Positions 25,966-34,301 of a stretch of DNA of 64,000 bases are shown one piece after another. A program made the position numbers and the translations under genes. The DNA is from an uncultured Oscillospiraceae bacterium (lineage in GTDB: Bacteria > Bacillota > Clostridia > Oscillospirales > Oscillospiraceae), in contig CAJTYO010000010.1 of NCBI GenBank assembly GCA_910584045.1, positions 1-64,000 on the forward strand, in the 5' to 3' direction. The notes under the pieces are model-generated. The model made no database searches. It was given only the letters and a program-made list of their open reading frames with translations, and was not told the origin of the DNA. The stretch's first letter is position 1. Each line of letters starts with the position of its first letter.

Positions 25966-26715
25966 TCAGTACTGCGAGTAATCTTCAATCCCCGCCGTCC
26001 CACCGCTCAGTCCCGCAGCGTCCTCGAAGTAGGCCAGATCGCACAGGGTCATGTAGGGCGTCAGCCAGATCTGCAGCAGCCCGAAGGTGAAGCCCGACAG
26101 AATTGCCCACCCCAAAAAGCTCAGGTCCAGCACAAACAGCGCGCCCTTTCTCCCCATGGTCTGTTGACAGGATCGCCGAATTGCCTCCCCGGCCGACACG
26201 GAGTCATCCGTCAGTATGTTGTAATAGGCGAACCGGTACCGATAAGCCGCGATGATCCCGGGGATAATAAACAGCATGGACCACAAAAAGGTCCTCACCG
26301 AGATCTGCACCCAGCACCAGATCAGCTTTCCCGCCACCCCCAGACCGTCGGCCAGCGTGGAATAGGGCATCTCCGCCCCCCGGCGTATGCCCATGCAGTA
26401 GATGTAGTACCCCGCGTTTAGGATCTGGGTAAACAGGGCGATAAGGATGGAGAAGAAAAAGAACCCGGTCCCCGTCTGGGCGGGCAGGGACGCGGCAATC
26501 CCCTCCAGCGCCGACGAATCTCCGTACAGCATGGCGCGATAGACCTCCATGGCATAGGAGGCGCTGAAGAAGGGAGAACCAAACTCCACCAGCATCTGCA
26601 CCCTGTCCAGCACGAAACCGATGACCAGCAGGATCAGTGTCATCACATAGGGGCTGACCCTCGCCGAACGCATAATATCCTTGGCCTCCGCTTTAATTTC
26701 CGCCCGTTCTCTCAT
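25966..26715 (-). CDS. DUF975 family integral membrane protein
   Basis: A 249-residue protein with about five membrane segments. The family traits are the N-terminal MRERAEIKAEAKDIM, the middle GIRRGAEMPYSTLADGL, the FIIPGIIAAYRYRFAYYNILTDD block and the late MGRKGALFVLDLSFLGWAIL with TPYMTLCDLAYFE. DUF975 proteins have no defined role. The ATG at 26713-26715 follows GGGAGG by ten bases and gives the family N-terminus; the longer frame upstream is non-homologous. Confidence 0.88.
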   Translation of the reverse strand: MRERAEIKAEAKDIMRSARVSPYVMTLILLVIGFVLDRVQMLVEFGSPFFSASYAMEVYRAMLYGDSSALEGIAASLPAQTGTGFFFFSILIALFTQILNAGYYIYCMGIRRGAEMPYSTLADGLGVAGKLIWCWVQISVRTFLWSMLFIIPGIIAAYRYRFAYYNILTDDSVSAGEAIRRSCQQTMGRKGALFVLDLSFLGWAILSGFTFGLLQIWLTPYMTLCDLAYFEDAAGLSGGTAGIEDYSQY

Positions 26716-26869
26716 ACCAATCGAACCTCCCACAAAGAAAATCGCCGTAGATTTTTCCCCATCATACCACGATTTCCCGGGAAATGCAAGCCACGACACT
26801 TTAAACAATGCTGCCCGCGCATTTACGACCATCTCCACAAAAAAATGAGCAAAACCTGCAAAAACTATC

Positions 26870-26898
26870 TGGACACCGCCCACAAATAATAGTATGAT
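26870..26898 (+). promoter_or_regulatory. Putative sigma-A promoter of the rnf operon
   Basis: TGGACA (26870-26875) and TATGAT (26893-26898) are 17 bp apart, about 50 bp upstream of rnfC. The spacing is ideal and each hexamer differs from consensus at one position. Confidence 0.6.
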
Positions 26899-26948
26899 AG
26901 GCTAGTATGGATGTACCCTTTATTGAGAAACGAAACTGAGGTGACAAT

Positions 26949-28298
26949 ATGGCACAAGCCTTTTTCGGCGGCATTCATCCCAACGACCACAAGGCGGCCA
27001 CCAACAAAAAGCCCATCGAGGTCCTTCCGCCTCCCGACCGCGTTGTCATTCCCATGTCCCTGCACATTGGTGCGCCCTGCACCCCCTGCGTCTCGCCGGG
27101 GGACTACGTGACAGTGGGACAGAAGGTGGGCGAGGCCCCGTCCTTTGTTTCCGCCCCCGTCCACGCCAGCGTCTCCGGCAGGGTGGCGGCGGTGGAGCCC
27201 CGCATCCACTTCTCCGGCGTCCCGGTGATAAGTGTGGTTATCGAGAACGATTTCAACGACGCCCCATGTCCCCCCCTCTCCCCTGTCCGGGACCCGGACG
27301 CCCTCTCCGCCGAGGAGATCACTGCCCTGGTCAAGGAGGCCGGCGTGGTGGGCATGGGCGGGGCCACCTTCCCCACCCACGTGAAGATCAGCTCCGGCCT
27401 GGGCAAGGTGGACACAGTCATCGTCAACGGCTCCGAGTGCGAGCCCTACATCACCAGCGACCACCGCATTCTATTGGAGCACCCGGATGAGCTGCTGGGA
27501 GGCGTGCGCCTGCTGGCCCGCCTCTTCGGCGTGGACCGGGTCCATATCGTGGTGGAGAACAACAAGGCCAATGCCGCCGAGATGCTGAAGATTAAGATCG
27601 AGGAGGAGAGGGCTCCCGCCGTGGTGGATCTGCTTCCTACCCGTTACCCCCAGGGTGCGGAGAAGCAGCTCTGCCAGTCCATCACCGGCCGGCAGGTGCC
27701 CCCCGGCGCCCTCCCTGCCTCCATCGGCTGTGCGGTTTTCAACATCGTCACCGCCATCGCTATTTATAACGCCGTTTACCTGGGCAAGCCGGTGACCCAT
27801 CGGGTGGTGACGGTCTCCGGCTCCGGTATCAACGAGCCCCGGAACCTCCTCTGCCCTATCGGCACACCCATCAGCGACCTGCTGGACGCCTGCGGCGGCG
27901 TGAAGAAGTCCACCTTCAAAATCCTTATGGGCGGCCCCATGATGGGCCACGCCCAGTTTGATATGGCCGCCCCCATCGGCAAGGGGACCAACGCCATCCT
28001 AGCCTTCTGCGAGAAGGAGGAGCGCACCGTGGAGCACCCTGCCTGCATCCGCTGCGGCAAGTGCGTCTCCGTCTGCCCCATGCACCTCCAGCCGGTATTT
28101 CTGTACCAGTACGAGCGGGCGGGAATGCTTTCAGCCCTGGAGGAGGCCCATCTCCTCGACTGCATCGAGTGCGGGGCCTGCACCTACATCTGTCCCGGCC
28201 GGCTCCACCTGGTCCAGGCCTTCCGGGCAGGCAAGCAGAAAATTAACAACGCCAAAGCTGCGGCCAAGGCCGCAGAAGAGAAAAAGAAGGAGGCCTGA
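26949..28298 (+). CDS. rnfC: Rnf complex subunit RnfC
   Basis: A 449-residue peripheral subunit that takes up NADH electrons in the ferredoxin:NAD+ oxidoreductase. It has the N-terminal biotinyl-like region, the FMN/NADH-binding GVVGMGGATFPTHVK with NGSECEPYITSDHR, and two 4Fe-4S motifs near the C-terminus (CIRCGKCVSVCP and CIECGACTYICP). The tail is Ala/Lys-rich. The ribosome site is GAGGTG. It opens the rnfCDGEAB operon, the order used by clostridial Rnf complexes that couple electron transfer to Na+ or H+ export. Confidence 0.97.
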   Translation: MAQAFFGGIHPNDHKAATNKKPIEVLPPPDRVVIPMSLHIGAPCTPCVSPGDYVTVGQKVGEAPSFVSAPVHASVSGRVAAVEPRIHFSGVPVISVVIENDFNDAPCPPLSPVRDPDALSAEEITALVKEAGVVGMGGATFPTHVKISSGLGKVDTVIVNGSECEPYITSDHRILLEHPDELLGGVRLLARLFGVDRVHIVVENNKANAAEMLKIKIEEERAPAVVDLLPTRYPQGAEKQLCQSITGRQVPPGALPASIGCAVFNIVTAIAIYNAVYLGKPVTHRVVTVSGSGINEPRNLLCPIGTPISDLLDACGGVKKSTFKILMGGPMMGHAQFDMAAPIGKGTNAILAFCEKEERTVEHPACIRCGKCVSVCPMHLQPVFLYQYERAGMLSALEEAHLLDCIECGACTYICPGRLHLVQAFRAGKQKINNAKAAAKAAEEKKKEA

Positions 28299-28300
28299 CC

Positions 28301-29338
28301 ATGGACTACAAATCCCTGAACCTCATCGGTTCCTCCTCCCCCCATATCCGCACCCGGGACGGCGCGGGCCACATCATGGGGGAGGTGCTGATCGCCATGG
28401 TGCTTCCTTTGGCCTTCGCGGTCTACAACTTTGGTCCCCGGGCCCTGTCAGTTACGGCCGTCAGCCTGGCGGGCTGCTGTGGCTTCGAGTGGCTGTATCG
28501 GGCCCTGCTGAAGAAAAGCAATACCCTGGGGGACCTCAGCGCCGCTGTCACCGGCGTGCTCATCGCTTTTGTCTGCCCGGTGACCATTCCCTACTGGATT
28601 CTCCTCATCGGTGATTTTTTTGCCATTGTAGTTGTCAAGCAGCTCTTCGGCGGCGTGGGTAAGAACTTTCTCAACCCCGCCCTCGCGGCCCGGGCCTTTA
28701 TGCTTTCCTGGGCGGGAGAGATGACCACTTGGGTGGGTCCCCGGGCCAATGTGCCCGCCTGGGGGGCCTTTGACGCGGCCACTTACCCCACCCCTATGTC
28801 CCTGCTCCACGAGGGGGACCTGACGGGCCTTCAGCAGATGTACGATCTGCCCAAAATGTTTGTGGGCCTCATCGGGGGCTCCCTGGGGGAGGTCAGCGCC
28901 CTGCTGCTGATTCTGGGTGGGCTGTTCCTCCTGTGGCGGAAGGTCATCACCTGGTATATCCCCGTCGGATTCATTGGCACGGTGGCCCTGTTGACCTTCC
29001 TGTTCTCCCGGGGGAACGACCCGGTACAGTGGATGCTGTATAACCTGTTGGGCGGGGGACTGATGCTGGGGGCCTTTTTCATGGCCACCGACTACGTCAC
29101 CAGCCCCGTCAGCCACCTGGGCCAGGCCATTTACGGCGTGGGCTGCGGTTTGATCACCGTGTTCATCCGCTATTTCGGCTCCTATAACGAGGGCGTGTGC
29201 TACGCTATTCTGGTCATGAACCTGACGGTCTGGATCATCGACAAGAGCATCAAGCCCCGGCGCTTCGGCGTGGCCAAATCCAGGAAGGCCCCCGCGCCCA
29301 AGGCTTCTCCGGAGAAGAAAAAGGAGGCTGTGAAGTAA
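28301..29338 (+). CDS. rnfD: Rnf complex subunit RnfD
   Basis: A 345-residue membrane subunit with about nine to ten helices, similar to NqrB. It has SSSPHIRTRDGAGHIMGEVLIAMVLPL, the KQLFGGVGKNFLNPALAARAFM loop and the AATYPTPMS segment, where the covalent FMN threonine is expected. It begins 2 bp after the rnfC stop and overlaps rnfG by one base (TAATG). Confidence 0.96.
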   Translation: MDYKSLNLIGSSSPHIRTRDGAGHIMGEVLIAMVLPLAFAVYNFGPRALSVTAVSLAGCCGFEWLYRALLKKSNTLGDLSAAVTGVLIAFVCPVTIPYWILLIGDFFAIVVVKQLFGGVGKNFLNPALAARAFMLSWAGEMTTWVGPRANVPAWGAFDAATYPTPMSLLHEGDLTGLQQMYDLPKMFVGLIGGSLGEVSALLLILGGLFLLWRKVITWYIPVGFIGTVALLTFLFSRGNDPVQWMLYNLLGGGLMLGAFFMATDYVTSPVSHLGQAIYGVGCGLITVFIRYFGSYNEGVCYAILVMNLTVWIIDKSIKPRRFGVAKSRKAPAPKASPEKKKEAVK

Positions 29339-29937
29339 TGAGCAAGGAAAAACCGGCTGCCGCCCCCAAGCCGTCCCGCCCCGCCCTCTCCGTCGACCCT
29401 CGATACGCCGGGCGCATTACCGGCGTCCTGCTTGGTATCTGTCTGGCAACAGCCCTATTGCTGGGGGTTGTCAATCAGATAACCAAGCCCCGCATCGCCG
29501 CTCTTGAGAAGGCGAAGAAAGAGGCCGCCATGGCTCAGGTTCTCTTCGCTGACAGCTACGAGGAGACCGGCTTCACCGCCGCCGGCGTTCCGGCCCTATA
29601 CAGGGCTCTCTCCGGCGGCGCGCAGACCGGCTGGGTGGCGGAAACCTCCACCGGCGGCTCCCAGGGCGTCATCGAGATGATGGTGGGCGTCGATATGGAG
29701 GGCCAGGTCACCGGCGTGTCCGTCATCAAGCACAGCGAGACCCCCAATATCGGCACCAAGGTGGTGGCCGATCCGGCTGTCCTGAACCGCTTTGTGGGCA
29801 TGAGCCGGGCAGACGGCGAGATCACTGTCAACGCTGGGAGCAATCGTTTTGACGCCGTCTCCGGCGCGACGGTCAGCTCCCGGGGCGTGACCGCCGGGGT
29901 CAACGCCGCCCTGGCCGCCGTTGGCGGCCAGTCGTAA
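29338..29937 (+). CDS. rnfG: Rnf complex subunit RnfG
   Basis: A 199-residue single-span membrane protein with an extracytoplasmic FMN-binding domain. The helix is at about 23-44. The flavinylation motif SGATVSS near the C-terminus carries the FMN on threonine. VSVIKHSETPNIGTKV is also typical of the family. The ATG at 29338 overlaps the rnfD stop; AAGGAGG lies 14 bases upstream. Confidence 0.95.
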   Translation: MSKEKPAAAPKPSRPALSVDPRYAGRITGVLLGICLATALLLGVVNQITKPRIAALEKAKKEAAMAQVLFADSYEETGFTAAGVPALYRALSGGAQTGWVAETSTGGSQGVIEMMVGVDMEGQVTGVSVIKHSETPNIGTKVVADPAVLNRFVGMSRADGEITVNAGSNRFDAVSGATVSSRGVTAGVNAALAAVGGQS

Positions 29938-29954
29938 AGGAGGGAGAACGCGGT

Positions 29955-30554
29955 ATGAATATCGGAAAACAGCTGAAGGAAGGTCTGCTCACCCAGAATC
30001 CGGTGCTGGTCCAGCTGCTGGGCATGTGCTCCACCCTGGCCATCACCACCACCGTCTCCAACGGATTGGGCATGGGTCTGTCGGTGACCATCATCCTGAC
30101 CCTCTCCAACATTTTCATATCTCTGCTCAGGAAGATCATCCCCGAGCAAGTGCGCATCGCATGTTATATCGTGGTTATTGCGGGCTTTGTCACCATGGTA
30201 GACCTGCTGCTCCAGGCCTTTTTTCCCGACATTGCCGAGAGCCTGGGGGTGTTCATTCCTCTGATCGTAGTCAACTGCATCATTCTGGCCCGGGCGGAGT
30301 CCTTCGCCAGCAAGTCTAAGCCCCTGGCCGCCGCCGTGGACGGCCTCTGCCAGGGCCTGGGCTACACTCTGGTATTGCTGGTCATGAGCGCCATACGGGA
30401 ACTGCTGGGATCCGGCTCTCTGGCCGGGACCCGGGTTTTTCCCGTCGAGTATGCCGCCAACATGCTGGCCATGCCGGTGGGAGGCTTCCTCACCCTGGGC
30501 TGCCTCATCGCTCTGATGCAGTGGGCTCAGCGGAAGGTCAAGGGAGGGAAATAA
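29955..30554 (+). CDS. rnfE: Rnf complex subunit RnfE
   Basis: A 199-residue, six-helix membrane subunit. It starts IGKQLKEGLLTQNPVLVQLLGMCSTLAITTTVSNGLGMG and has FIPLIVVNCIILARAESFAS, with the conserved cysteine of the intramembrane Fe-S site shared with RnfA. The ribosome site is GGAGGG. It is followed 3 bp later by rnfA. Confidence 0.97.
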   Translation: MNIGKQLKEGLLTQNPVLVQLLGMCSTLAITTTVSNGLGMGLSVTIILTLSNIFISLLRKIIPEQVRIACYIVVIAGFVTMVDLLLQAFFPDIAESLGVFIPLIVVNCIILARAESFASKSKPLAAAVDGLCQGLGYTLVLLVMSAIRELLGSGSLAGTRVFPVEYAANMLAMPVGGFLTLGCLIALMQWAQRKVKGGK

Positions 30555-30557
30555 GCA

Positions 30558-31145
30558 ATGGAATGGACCACCCTGTTTGACATCGCCCTGGGGGCGATTC
30601 TGATCAACAACTTCATCCTGGTGCAGTTTCTGGGTATCTGCCCCTTTATGGGGGTCAGCAGGAAGATGGACACCGCCGTGGGCATGGGCTTTGCGGTCAT
30701 CTTCGTCATGGGACTGGCCTCCGCCCTGTGCTATCCGGTGAATCTGCTGCTCCGGGCCCTGGACCTGGGCTATATGCAGACGGTGGCTTTCATTTTGGTC
30801 ATCGCAGCCCTGGTACAGTTCGTGGAGATGTTCCTGAGGAAATCCATGCCCACCCTATATGAGGCCCTGGGCGTATACCTGCCCCTCATCACCACCAACT
30901 GCGCAGTGCTGGGCGTAGTGCTGCTGAACGTGCAGAACAATTACAACTTCATCGAATCCGTGGTCTATGGCATCACTGGCGGCGCTGGCTTCCTGCTGGC
31001 CATCGTGCTGTTCTCCAGCATCCGGGAGCGCCTGGAGTTCGCCGACCCACCCAGGGCCTTCCGGGGCTTCCCCATCGCGCTGGTCACCGCCGGTCTGATG
31101 GCTCTGTGCTTTATGGGCTTCTCCGGCCTGCGGATTCCCTGGTAA
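30558..31145 (+). CDS. rnfA: Rnf complex subunit RnfA
   Basis: A 195-residue, six-helix membrane subunit, the inverted-topology partner of RnfE. Hallmarks are [28 protein letters not shown] and the mirrored [18 protein letters not shown], each with one cysteine for the membrane-embedded cluster. Length is normal. Confidence 0.97.
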   Translation: MEWTTLFDIALGAILINNFILVQFLGICPFMGVSRKMDTAVGMGFAVIFVMGLASALCYPVNLLLRALDLGYMQTVAFILVIAALVQFVEMFLRKSMPTLYEALGVYLPLITTNCAVLGVVLLNVQNNYNFIESVVYGITGGAGFLLAIVLFSSIRERLEFADPPRAFRGFPIALVTAGLMALCFMGFSGLRIPW

Positions 31146-31171
31146 AGGCCGGGAGGAAGTGAGGAGAAAAT

Positions 31172-32002
31172 ATGAACATATTCTACGCTGTATTGACCCT
31201 GGGCGTTCTGGGCGGCGGCTTTGGGCTGATCCTGGCCCTGGCGTCCAAGGTTTTCGAGGTAAAAACAGACCCCAAGCTTGCGCTGATTCTGGACTGCCTG
31301 CCGGGGGCCAACTGCGGCGGGTGCGGCTATCCCGGCTGCGCCGGCTGCGCGGCGGCCATCCTGGCCAGGGAGGCCCCAGTCAACGCCTGCCCCAGCTGCT
31401 CCGGCCCCCAGACCAGCCGCATCGCCGCCGTCATGGGGGTGGAGGTGAAAGCCCAGGAGCGCCGGGTTGCCTTCGTTCGCTGTGCCGGCGGCGACCGGGC
31501 CAGTCGGAAGTTTGAGCGCTACGTGGGCATTGAGGACTGCATCGCCGCTATGAAGGTGTCCGGCAATGGAACGCTGAACTGCGCCTACGGCTGCCTGGGC
31601 CGGGGCACCTGCGTCCAAGTCTGCCGTTTCGACGCCATCCGCATCAACGATAAGGGCGTTGCTGAGGTGGATCAGGACAGATGTACCCACTGCATGCAGT
31701 GCGCCAAGGTATGTCCCCGGCACGTCATCATCGACGTGCCCTACGCCTCGGACATCATGGTCCCCTGCGGCAACCGGGACAGAGGACCCGCCGCAAAGGA
31801 CCTGTGTACCGTCAGCTGCATCGCCTGCCGCCTGTGCGAGAAGAACTGCCCCGCTGGAGCCATCACAGTGACGGACAACGTGGCCTCCATCGACTACAGC
31901 AGGTGCACCTCCTGCGGCGTGTGCGTGGAGAAGTGCCCCCGCAAGCTCATTACCGACATTCACGCCACCGGAAAGGTTGAACCTGTCTCCCTCGTTGTTT
32001 GA
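31172..32002 (+). CDS. rnfB: Rnf complex subunit RnfB
   Basis: A 276-residue polyferredoxin subunit that receives electrons from ferredoxin. One N-terminal helix is followed by the CLPGANCGGCGYPGCAGC domain and then by ferredoxin-like 4Fe-4S motifs: CAYGCLGRGTC, CTHCMQCAKVCP, CIACRLCEKNCP and CTSCGVCVEKCP. The ribosome site is GAGGAG. It is the last gene of the rnf operon; a parS site follows 21 bp after its stop. Confidence 0.96.
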   Translation: MNIFYAVLTLGVLGGGFGLILALASKVFEVKTDPKLALILDCLPGANCGGCGYPGCAGCAAAILAREAPVNACPSCSGPQTSRIAAVMGVEVKAQERRVAFVRCAGGDRASRKFERYVGIEDCIAAMKVSGNGTLNCAYGCLGRGTCVQVCRFDAIRINDKGVAEVDQDRCTHCMQCAKVCPRHVIIDVPYASDIMVPCGNRDRGPAAKDLCTVSCIACRLCEKNCPAGAITVTDNVASIDYSRCTSCGVCVEKCPRKLITDIHATGKVEPVSLVV

Positions 32003-32022
32003 TTTTTCCTCCACATGAAAGA

Positions 32023-32038
32023 TGTTCCACGTGGAACA
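32023..32038. promoter_or_regulatory. parS: parS centromere site 1
   Basis: The 16-bp perfect palindrome TGTTCCACGTGGAACA matches the ParB/Spo0J binding site (B. subtilis type TGTTTCACGTGAAACA with two compensating changes). It is one of three identical copies, all within 4 kb of soj-spo0J. Confidence 0.93.
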
Positions 32039-32142
32039 TATAATATGTAAAGAGCTTTAACCTCCAGACTAAAACCACTGTACTCCAGAATTTCTACTCC
32101 GGTTTGTAATCTTCGGAACAACCAAAAAAGGAAAAATTTGTT

Positions 32143-32910
32143 ATGGAGCACCAAGAGTATTTGAACCAATGGCTGGCAGAGGAGCAGGCCGCCCATATTC
32201 ACGGATGGGACTTCTCCCATATCCGTGGGCGTTATCAGGAGGAGAACGATTTGCCCTGGGATTATGCGGATGCCGTTCGACTCTGTCTTCGTCCAGAGGC
32301 GCGGATCCTGGATATGGATACTGGCGGCGGGGAATTTCTTCTCTCCCTGGGCCATCCCCACCATTTGACCAGCGCCACCGAGGGCTATCCGCCGAATGCC
32401 GCGCTCTGCCGGAGGATCTTGAAGCCTCTGGGCATCGATTTTCATGAGGCGGAGGGAAACGGCCCCCTTCCCTTTCCCGATGGAGCCTTCGACCTGGTGC
32501 TCAACCGCCACGGCGATTACCGGTCAGAGGAGGTTTTTCGGATACTGAAACCCGGCGGAGTTTTTCTCACTCAGCAGGTGGGCGCGGAGAACGACCGGGA
32601 GCTGGTGCATCTTTTGTTGGACCCCGTCCCTCCGCTCCCCTTTCCGGCGCAGTATCTGGATATTGCCCGTAGGAAACTGGAGACCTGCGGTTTCTCTATT
32701 TTAGAGGCTGAGGAGGCATTTCAATCTATTCGCTTCTGGGACGTGGGAGCTTTGGTCTGGTTCGCCCGGATTATTGAGTGGGAGTTTCCCGGGTTCTCGG
32801 TGGAATGCTGTCTGAACCGGCTTTGGAGAGCCCAGGAGATACTGGATCGGGACGGCGTAATTGTGGGCAGAACCCATCGCTTTTTTTTGACCGCAAAAAA
32901 ACCGCTGTAA
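32143..32910 (+). CDS. Class I SAM-dependent methyltransferase
   Basis: A 255-residue protein with a Rossmann-like methyltransferase fold. Motif I is ILDMDTGGGEFLLSLG, then LTSATEGYPPNAALCRR, FPDGAFDLVLNRHGDYRSEEVFRILKPGGVFLTQQVG. The C-terminal part may determine the substrate, which cannot be read from the sequence. It is framed by two parS sites and ends 25 bp before the 36-bp palindrome that probably terminates it. Confidence 0.85.
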   Translation: MEHQEYLNQWLAEEQAAHIHGWDFSHIRGRYQEENDLPWDYADAVRLCLRPEARILDMDTGGGEFLLSLGHPHHLTSATEGYPPNAALCRRILKPLGIDFHEAEGNGPLPFPDGAFDLVLNRHGDYRSEEVFRILKPGGVFLTQQVGAENDRELVHLLLDPVPPLPFPAQYLDIARRKLETCGFSILEAEEAFQSIRFWDVGALVWFARIIEWEFPGFSVECCLNRLWRAQEILDRDGVIVGRTHRFFLTAKKPL

Positions 32911-32935
32911 TGGAACCTGGCAGAATATAAAACTT

Positions 32936-32971
32936 GCCGGGAGGATGTTCCACGTGGAACATCCTCCCGGC
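32936..32971. promoter_or_regulatory. parS: parS site 2 inside a 36-bp perfect palindrome that doubles as a terminator
   Basis: TGTTCCACGTGGAACA (32946-32961) is extended symmetrically by GCCGGGAGGA and its complement, so that 32936-32971 is a perfect palindrome with 18-bp arms. It lies just after the methyltransferase stop and just before the convergent acetyltransferase stop (32986), and the plus strand continues CTTTCAATTATT. Its RNA would fold into a very stable hairpin on both strands. ParB binding and transcription termination may thus share one element. Confidence 0.85.
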
Positions 32972-32985
32972 TTTCAATTATTGCA

Positions 32986-33513
32986 TCAGCTATTTTCTCT
33001 GTTTCGCACGGCTATATAGCGAAAATGCGGCATATCTATACCCCGATAATGCTTGGTCCAGGAATCTTTCTTTTCCATCCCATTTCTGACGGCGACATTC
33101 TGGGAAGCCGTGTTTGTATCGCGGATGATGGAGCAAACCTCCTTCGCACCCAGCATATCGAAGGCGTATGTCTTGCAGGCTCTGGCGGCCTCTGTGGCGT
33201 AGCCGTTGTGCCAGTGGGCCCTTTGGAAGAGGTAGCCAACCTCCAAAACTTCTTCCTCCTTCCACTGCTGCATAGTCAGGCCGCACTGGCCGATCACCTC
33301 GCCAGTCTCCTTAAGTAGGACGGCCCAGAGTCCAAAGCCGTACCGCCGGTAGCGGGCCAGCTGGTGGTCGAGCCAATCCTGGACCTCCTCGCCGCTGAAA
33401 GCTCCCTCATAGGCGTACATGACCTCCTCATCCTGAAGAATCCTGCATAGGGCGGGATAGTCGGACTGGGTCAGCTCCCGCAGCTGCAGGCGATCCGTTT
33501 CCAATAACATCAT
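32986..33513 (-). CDS. GNAT-family N-acetyltransferase (RimJ/RimL type)
   Basis: A 175-residue protein starting MMLLETDRLQLRELTQSDYPALCRILQD, with EEVLEVGYLFQRAHWHNGYATEAARACKTYAFD (the acetyl-CoA loop region) and SIIRDTNTASQNVAVRNGMEKKDSW. It belongs to the group that acetylates ribosomal proteins or small amines; the substrate is unknown. Two adjacent ATGs (33513 and 33510) have AGGAGG five and eight bases upstream. Confidence 0.88.
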   Translation of the reverse strand: MMLLETDRLQLRELTQSDYPALCRILQDEEVMYAYEGAFSGEEVQDWLDHQLARYRRYGFGLWAVLLKETGEVIGQCGLTMQQWKEEEVLEVGYLFQRAHWHNGYATEAARACKTYAFDMLGAKEVCSIIRDTNTASQNVAVRNGMEKKDSWTKHYRGIDMPHFRYIAVRNRENS

Positions 33514-33802
33514 ACCCTCCTCCTTTATGTGTAATAATGGAAAGGGCCAGCATATCACAGCGGAACGCCTATGTCAATAGGACCATCCTGTAAATATATT
33601 TTCCTAGAGCGAGACGGTTCGCTCTATTGAGATGGGCACAAACTCCCGGCGGGACTGTCCCATTCAAAGATTTTTTGTGGAGGTTCTGCTTCGGTTTTCG
33701 TTCTCAGGCCCTTGCATGAGTGAGGGCGTACAAGAACCCGTCTCTGCAAATTTCTCCTATTATAAAATGCGCGAGAGGACACTCCCACTCCCGGCCGTCC
33801 GC

Positions 33803-33831
33803 TTGACAAAACTGGGATGAAGCGGTATACT
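33803..33831 (+). promoter_or_regulatory. Strong sigma-A promoter for a short transcript
   Basis: TTGACA (33803-33808, perfect) and TATACT (33826-33831) are exactly 17 bp apart. There is no open frame downstream before the terminator at 33894-33935. Confidence 0.78.
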
Positions 33832-33837
33832 ATTTAT

Positions 33838-33935
33838 AATAGAGCGTTGATGCAAGATGGTCAGCCCTCAAACAGCATCAAAATAGCAAATTATGCTGAC
33901 TGCCTGGGGTCCAGCCAGGCAGTCAGCACGCTTTT
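33838..33935 (+). ncRNA. Candidate small RNA or attenuated leader, about 98 nt
   Basis: The transcript expected from the promoter at 33803-33831 ends at a strong hairpin: TGCTGACTGCCTGG (33894-33907) pairs perfectly with CCAGGCAGTCAGCA (33915-33928), followed by CGCTTTTA. Inside it, GTCAGC at 33860-33865 can pair with GCTGAC at 33895-33900, the 5' arm of the terminator, so an alternative fold exists. It matches no RNA family I know. It could be a free small RNA, or a leader that controls read-through toward soj 370 bp downstream. Confidence 0.5.
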
Positions 33936-34214
33936 ATAGTGAGCAGAACCGCTACTGCCACTGCGGTCGCATGGATTCACAGCAGCTGCATGAGCTTCTT
34001 TCTCCACACCCACATTACCCCCCTGTCGGATATATGTGAGGGATTCCTTGAGTTAACCGCCATATGTAATAGCGCCCTTCCGGCCTTCGGTCCATTTTGG
34101 TCTCGGTCTGCTTATTATACTCTAATAACGCGCCATACCTTGTCAAATTCTGCCTGCCATCCCCCTCCGCAGGGAAAAACCTCCTATATTCAGGAAAAAA
34201 TTTCTTTATTCCTG

Positions 34215-34242
34215 TTGAAATGTGATTTTTTTGTGTTATACT
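34215..34242 (+). promoter_or_regulatory. Putative soj-spo0J promoter with extended -10
   Basis: TTGAAA (34215-34220) and TATACT (34237-34242) are 16 bp apart, with TG one base before the -10 hexamer. It is 60 bp upstream of soj. Confidence 0.65.
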
Positions 34243-34301
34243 ACCATTATATGCTAACGTAAAGATAATGGGGCGGCGCGCCCTTCTCCCGGAGGCGGTT
34301 T

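Larger units (their letters stand above)
33514..34301. other. 788-bp intergenic region before soj
   Basis: No protein gene is supported here on either strand. It holds an 8-bp inverted repeat TAGAGCGA/TCGCTCTA at 33605-33626, a strong promoter at 33803-33831 followed by a candidate small RNA ending in a terminator near 33935, and the soj promoter at 34215-34242. The remaining 34.0-34.2 kb shows nothing I recognise. Confidence 0.6.

Noticed and set aside
33599..33800. 6S RNA or SRP RNA in the gap before soj
   Set aside because: No conserved SRP loop or 6S-like long closed hairpin with central bulge could be built by eye. Only the shorter transcript further right has both promoter and terminator.
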